Assembly (NCBI RefSeq): GCF_035818475.1
Contig: NZ_JAYMGV010000001.1
Span: forward strand, 2,728,001-2,792,000
Direction of reading: 5' to 3'
Origin: Cognatitamlana sp035818475
GTDB taxonomy: Bacteria > Bacteroidota > Bacteroidia > Flavobacteriales > Flavobacteriaceae
DNA length: 64,000 bases
Shown in pieces: positions 59,965 through 64,000 of this stretch. The notes under the pieces are model-generated. The model did not search any database. It worked only from the letters and a program-made list of their open reading frames with translations, and was not told the origin of the DNA. Within the stretch, counting starts at the first letter, position 1; every line of letters starts with the position of its first letter. The position numbers and the translations under genes are program-made.

Positions 59965-62259
59965 TTGAGCTCAACACCAGAAAAAAAAGCTATAACACCA
60001 GAATCGTTTTCAGATTTGAAAACCACAAAACCACATAAAAATAGTGTAGGGTTTGGAGGTATTAAGGCTGCAGTGGGACAGGTTTCAAAATACATGAAAG
60101 CTATTGATGCTTTTAAATTAGCAGTTAAAATGAACCAAAAAGGTGGTTTTGATTGTCCGGGTTGTGCGTGGCCGGATCCTGACGATGAACGATCTTCTTT
60201 AGGAGAGTTTTGCGAAAATGGCATTAAAGCCATTGCAGAAGAAGCACAAAATAAAACTATTGGAGCAGCTTTTTTTGCAAAGCATAGTGTTGAAGAATTA
60301 GCCGATTGGTCTGATTTTGAAATTGGGAAATCAGGACGACTAGCGGAGCCTATGTTTTTGGCTGAAGGATCTAGGCATTATAAATCTATTTCATGGGAGG
60401 ACGCTTTTGCAAAAGTTGGAACTCATTTAAATGCATTAAATACACCGGATGAAGCAGTGTTTTACACTTCAGGTAGAACAACAAATGAGGCTGCTTTTTT
60501 ATATCAACTTTTTGTGAGAGAATTTGGAACGTCAAACTTACCAGATTGCTCAAATATGTGTCACGAAGCTAGTGGTAGCGCTCTATCTGAAACTTTAGGT
60601 ATAGGTAAAGGCTCTGTGACTTTAGATGATTTATATAAAGCTGAAGTTGTAATGGTTGTGGGGCAAAACCCGGGAACCAATCATCCAAGAATGCTTACGG
60701 CTTTAGAAAAATGTAAAAAGAACGGAGGGAAAATCATTGCTGTTAATCCACTTCCGGAAGCGGGGCTTATAAAATTTACCAATCCGCAAAATCCAGTAAA
60801 ACTATTAACAGGAGGTACACAAATAGCAGACGTGTTTGTACCAATTACTATTAATGGAGATGTTGCTTTTTTTAAAGCTATACTTTTAAAATTATTGGAA
60901 GAAGAAGAGCAAAAAGGCGGTGTATTTGATAAAGAGTTTATAGATACTTATACAAGTGGTTATGAGGTGTTTTTGTCAGATTTAAAGACGTATGATTTTG
61001 ATAAATGTCTTGAAGCTTCGGGAGTTTCTAAACAGATTTTTGAAGAGGTTTTTGATTTAATCTTCAATAATAACAAAATTATTATTTGTTGGGCTATGGG
61101 GTTAACACAGCATGAAAATGCCGTAGACAACATTAGAGAATTAGTTAATTTATTATTATTAAAAGGTAGCGTTGGAAAGGAGGGGGCAGGTACTTGCCCA
61201 GTGCGCGGTCATTCTAATGTGCAAGGAGATAGAACGGTTGGTATTTGGGAAGCAGCGCCTCAAGCTTTTTTAGATAAGATTGAAGCAAAGTACGGGTTTA
61301 AACCCACTGTAAAGCATGGTTATTCAGTAATTGAAGCCATTAAGGCCATGTATGAGAAAAAGGCTAAGGTCTTTTTTGGTATGGGAGGTAACTTTATTTC
61401 AGCGGTTCCGGATACAGCGTACTCAGCACGAGCTATGGCAAATTGTAATTTAACCGTTCATGTTAGCACTAAACTTAATCGTTCACATTTGGTAACAGGA
61501 AAAGAAGCACTTATTTTACCTTGTTTAGGGCGTACAGAAAAAGACTATCAAAAATCCGGAGAACAAGTGCAAAGTGTAGAAAACTCAATGGGTATTGTAT
61601 CCTCTACAAAAGGAGTATTAGAACCCTGTTCTGATAGTTTGTTGAGTGAAGTTGCTGTGGTTTGCGGCGTGGCTTATGCTACTTTAAAAGAACGTTCTAA
61701 AATTGATTGGTTAACTTATAAAGATGATTATGATTTGGTACGTAATGATATTGAAAAGGTGGTGGACGGTTTTGATGACTACAACAAACGCATAAAGCAA
61801 CCTTCAGGATTTTATTTACCAAACGGAGCCAGAGTTAGACAATTTAACACTAAAACAGGAAAGGCCAATTTTTCTATAAATAAGCTTCCGGAGTGGGAAC
61901 TTCAAGAAGACGAATTGATAATGATGACCATACGTAGTCATGATCAGTTCAATACCACCATTTATGGGTTGGATGACAGGTATAGAGGTGTTTTTAATGA
62001 AAGGCGCATCATTTTTATGAACCGAGAAGATATGAAACTACGTAATTTAGAAGAGCAGGATGTAGTTAATTTAAAATCTGTATTTAAAGGTGTTGTACGC
62101 GAAGCTCATAAATTTAAAGTGGTAGTTTATGACATTCCTAAAAACTGTTGTGCAACCTATTTTCCAGAAACCAATGTACTGGTTCCTTTAGATAGTTATG
62201 CCCATACAGCAAAGACTCCAGCCTCAAAAAGCGTAAAAATCACCATTGATAAGGTTTAA
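59965..62259 (+). CDS. FdhF/YdeP-type molybdopterin oxidoreductase
   Basis: A 764-aa molybdopterin-bis-guanine-dinucleotide enzyme of the FdhF/YdeP branch. The N-terminus has the [Fe-S] ligands Cys64, Cys67 (CPGCAWPD) and Cys83. DCSNMCHEASG holds Cys199 and His200 at the site of the SeCys-His of E. coli FDH-H. VVGQNPGTNHPRML, WAMGLTQHENAV and GTCPVRGHSNVQGDRTVGI are also present, with a C-terminal molydopterin-dinucleotide domain. E. coli YdeP is linked to acid resistance. The adjacent nirB could point to nitrogen metabolism. TTG start. Confidence 0.9.
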   Translation: MSSTPEKKAITPESFSDLKTTKPHKNSVGFGGIKAAVGQVSKYMKAIDAFKLAVKMNQKGGFDCPGCAWPDPDDERSSLGEFCENGIKAIAEEAQNKTIGAAFFAKHSVEELADWSDFEIGKSGRLAEPMFLAEGSRHYKSISWEDAFAKVGTHLNALNTPDEAVFYTSGRTTNEAAFLYQLFVREFGTSNLPDCSNMCHEASGSALSETLGIGKGSVTLDDLYKAEVVMVVGQNPGTNHPRMLTALEKCKKNGGKIIAVNPLPEAGLIKFTNPQNPVKLLTGGTQIADVFVPITINGDVAFFKAILLKLLEEEEQKGGVFDKEFIDTYTSGYEVFLSDLKTYDFDKCLEASGVSKQIFEEVFDLIFNNNKIIICWAMGLTQHENAVDNIRELVNLLLLKGSVGKEGAGTCPVRGHSNVQGDRTVGIWEAAPQAFLDKIEAKYGFKPTVKHGYSVIEAIKAMYEKKAKVFFGMGGNFISAVPDTAYSARAMANCNLTVHVSTKLNRSHLVTGKEALILPCLGRTEKDYQKSGEQVQSVENSMGIVSSTKGVLEPCSDSLLSEVAVVCGVAYATLKERSKIDWLTYKDDYDLVRNDIEKVVDGFDDYNKRIKQPSGFYLPNGARVRQFNTKTGKANFSINKLPEWELQEDELIMMTIRSHDQFNTTIYGLDDRYRGVFNERRIIFMNREDMKLRNLEEQDVVNLKSVFKGVVREAHKFKVVVYDIPKNCCATYFPETNVLVPLDSYAHTAKTPASKSVKITIDKV

Positions 62260-62374
62260 GGTTTCAATAAAAACTAAACCCATAATTTTCTTAATAAACA
62301 ATTATCTACATTCTAATTTGAGAAATTGGCAATAATGCAGTTTTTTCAAAAAATTCTCCGGTAGCTTCATATAA

Positions 62375-62413
62375 AAATACGTATAAATACTTAGTTTTGT
62401 TTTTAAATACGTA
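62375..62413. promoter_or_regulatory. paired AAATACGTA sites around the nirB promoter box
   Basis: AAATACGTA occurs at 62375-62383 and at 62405-62413, exactly 30 bases apart (about three helix turns). Between them is TAGTTTTG (62392-62399), a match to the -7 box. The second copy ends four bases before the nirB ATG. The arrangement fits a regulator acting at the nirB promoter. Confidence 0.45.
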
Positions 62414-62417
62414 ATTT

Positions 62418-64000
62418 ATGAAGCATATTATTGTAGTAGGAAACGGCATGGTAGGTTATAAATTTTGTGAGAAATTTGTAGAAAAGCCAGAGTATAAAGA
62501 CTTTAAGATTACTGTTTTTGGTGAAGAACCAAGGCCTGCTTATGACAGGGTTCATCTAAGTGAATTTTTTGAAAATCAGGACGCCAAAGCTTTAGAAATG
62601 GCTCCGGCTGAATGGTATTCTGAACACGGTATTGATTTAATTGTTAGTGAGCGTGTTACGGATATTCACAGAGAGAAAAAAACAATCACTACAGTTAGAG
62701 ACAGGGAGTTTGCTTATGATTATTTAGTTCTGGCAACTGGGTCTTCCGCATTTGTTCCGCCTATAAAGGGTGTGGAAAAGGAAGGTGTATTTGTGTATAG
62801 AACTATTGAAGACCTTGAAGGTATGCTGGCTTATGCTGCCAGGCTTAAATCAAAAAAGCCAAATGCTAAGGCTGCTGTTCTAGGTGGCGGATTACTCGGA
62901 TTAGAAGCAGGAAAAGCGGTTATGGATATGGGGCTGGAGCCTCATATTGTTGAGTTTGCCTCTAAATTAATGCCCAGGCAGTTAGACTTAAGAAGTAGTC
63001 AGGTACTACAACTCAAGCTGGAGTCTATAGGCTTAAATATTCATTTAAGTAAGGCTACCAATCAAATTTTAGGAAACGGTGTGATAACCGGAATGGAGTT
63101 TGGGGAAGATGATATTTTAAATGTAGATATGTTGGTGATTTCTGCGGGAATCCGACCAAGGGATGAGCTTGGTAAAACCTGTGGGCTGGAAATGGGAGTT
63201 CGTGGAGGTATTGTGGTTGATAACAAAATGCAAACTTCTGATGAAAGTATTTATGCCATTGGAGAGATTGCTTTATATAATCAAATGATTTATGGTTTAG
63301 TAGCTCCAGGTTATGATATGGCTAGTGTAGCCGTAGATCAAGTTATAGGAAAGGCTGGAAGCTTAATGCCCGGAGATATTGATATGTCTACAAAGTTAAA
63401 ATTAATTGGAGTAGATGTAGCCAGTTTTGGAGAGCCGTTTATGCCAGCATCCAAAGGGCATTCTATCATTTTTGAAAATAAAACACAGCATTTATATAAA
63501 AGAATTAATGTGAGCCTTGATGGTAAATCATTACTGGGAGGTATTCTGGTTGGTGATGCTTCAGATTATAATATGCTACATCAGGTGTACTTAAACGGCA
63601 TGGCTATTCCAGAAGATCCGTCTCAATTGATCTTACCTGCCAGTGAAGGAGGAGCCTCATTTGGAAGTGTGCTGGATTTACCGGATACAGCCCAGGTGTG
63701 CTCTTGTGAAAGTGTAAGTAAAGGAGATATTTGTTGTTCTTTAAATGAAGGTGAGAGTTCTAATTTAGGTGATGTAATAGAGAAAACCAAAGCTACTTCA
63801 GGTTGTGGAGGATGTAAGCCTATGGTAGTGGATCTGGTAAATGAAACTTTAAAGTCTCTGGGTAAAGAGGTTAAAGAAGTGCTTTGCGAGCATTTTAGCT
63901 TTAACAGACAAGAGCTTTATGACCTGATCAAGGTTAATAAAGTTGCTGATTATGAAGCGGCTTTAAATCTATTTGGTGAAGGTCATGGTTGTGAGACTTG
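62418..64000 (+). CDS. nirB: nitrite reductase large subunit (NirB-like), 3' end cut off
   Basis: The first 527 codons are inside the window and the frame is open at its edge. The N-terminal pyridine-nucleotide oxidoreductase part has VVGNGMVGYKF, VFGEEPRPAYDRVHLSEFF, LATGSSAFVPPIKG, VLGGGLLGLEAGKAVMDMG and SAGIRPRDELG. The following BFD-type [2Fe-2S] domain has VCSCESVSKGDICC and SGCGGCKPMV. The sulfite/nitrite reductase domains lie outside. It reduces nitrite to ammonia with NAD(P)H. Confidence 0.93.
   Translation, partial: MKHIIVVGNGMVGYKFCEKFVEKPEYKDFKITVFGEEPRPAYDRVHLSEFFENQDAKALEMAPAEWYSEHGIDLIVSERVTDIHREKKTITTVRDREFAYDYLVLATGSSAFVPPIKGVEKEGVFVYRTIEDLEGMLAYAARLKSKKPNAKAAVLGGGLLGLEAGKAVMDMGLEPHIVEFASKLMPRQLDLRSSQVLQLKLESIGLNIHLSKATNQILGNGVITGMEFGEDDILNVDMLVISAGIRPRDELGKTCGLEMGVRGGIVVDNKMQTSDESIYAIGEIALYNQMIYGLVAPGYDMASVAVDQVIGKAGSLMPGDIDMSTKLKLIGVDVASFGEPFMPASKGHSIIFENKTQHLYKRINVSLDGKSLLGGILVGDASDYNMLHQVYLNGMAIPEDPSQLILPASEGGASFGSVLDLPDTAQVCSCESVSKGDICCSLNEGESSNLGDVIEKTKATSGCGGCKPMVVDLVNETLKSLGKEVKEVLCEHFSFNRQELYDLIKVNKVADYEAALNLFGEGHGCET

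Noticed and set aside
59907..60233. 108-aa minus-strand frame across the start of the FdhF-like gene
   Set aside because: It is antisense to the recognised CPGC-containing N-terminus and has no supporting features.

Overview
The window reads as chromosomal DNA of a member of the Flavobacteriaceae (Bacteroidetes). The evidence is the AT-rich composition, the near absence of purine-rich ribosome binding sites, many copies of the Bacteroidetes -7 promoter box TAnnTTTG in front of genes, a subtilase with a type IX secretion sorting tail, and family choices typical of the group (DUF5916, DUF2911, FAS1 lipoproteins, TPR lipoproteins). No rRNA, tRNA, CRISPR array, prophage or insertion sequence was recognised. 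About 60 genes are supported. Seven appear to start with TTG.

Layout. 1-6900: partial DUF5916 outer-membrane-type protein, folE, a small membrane protein, a GrpB remnant, pyrG, yidC and a MORN-repeat secreted protein. 6980-14030: triple-FAS1 lipoprotein, mnmA, secreted subtilase, a nitronate-monooxygenase-like flavoprotein and a MATE exporter. 14070-19700: two small unknown proteins, a PAP2 phosphatase, the MeaB GTPase, a DUF2911 protein, and a sigma factor / anti-sigma-like / unusual exported repeat-protein operon. 19770-26860: a long minus-strand run with a GNAT, miaA (no canonical start codon), a K+ channel with a zinc ribbon, an exonuclease/GIY-YIG fusion, a four-helix-bundle protein, YggS, 3-hydroxybutyryl-CoA dehydrogenase and a Gfo/Idh/MocA oxidoreductase. 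27000-36270: pcm, a PPOX protein, an NTF2-like protein, smpB, an S41 peptidase, lpdA, a TPR lipoprotein, and a sigma factor / 57-aa protein / MscS-like cluster. 36350-46260: a LytS/LytTR two-component pair, a lone ExbB-like protein, a DEAD-box helicase, an aldose epimerase-like protein, a pabB-like gene, an unknown HTH protein, tilS and ade. 46290-51720: a YheT hydrolase, then a molybdenum hydroxylase operon (small Fe-S subunit, large Mo subunit, XdhC, MocA). 51900-58330: xylose operon (xylB-xylA-Na+/sugar symporter), a CAP-domain lipoprotein and a LacI regulator. 58480-64000: PhoD-like lipoprotein, FdhF/YdeP molybdopterin oxidoreductase, and nirB running off the window.

How the genes fit together. 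XylT-type uptake, XylA isomerisation and XylB phosphorylation make a complete entry route from xylose to xylulose-5-phosphate, with the nearby LacI protein as the likely repressor. The molybdenum hydroxylase operon carries its own cofactor-maturation genes and lies near an adenine deaminase. The FdhF-like enzyme and NirB suggest anaerobic or nitrogen-linked redox metabolism.

Most of the window is ordinary flavobacterial chromosome. I did not find a clearly new defence or mobile system. The observations most worth a second look are miaA with an apparent ATA start, the sigma-linked exported protein with ELP and Trp/Glu/Lys repeats, a composite palindromic repeat at 21505-21636, the paired AAATACGTA sites around the nirB promoter box, and two perfect palindromes at 34610 and 57056.
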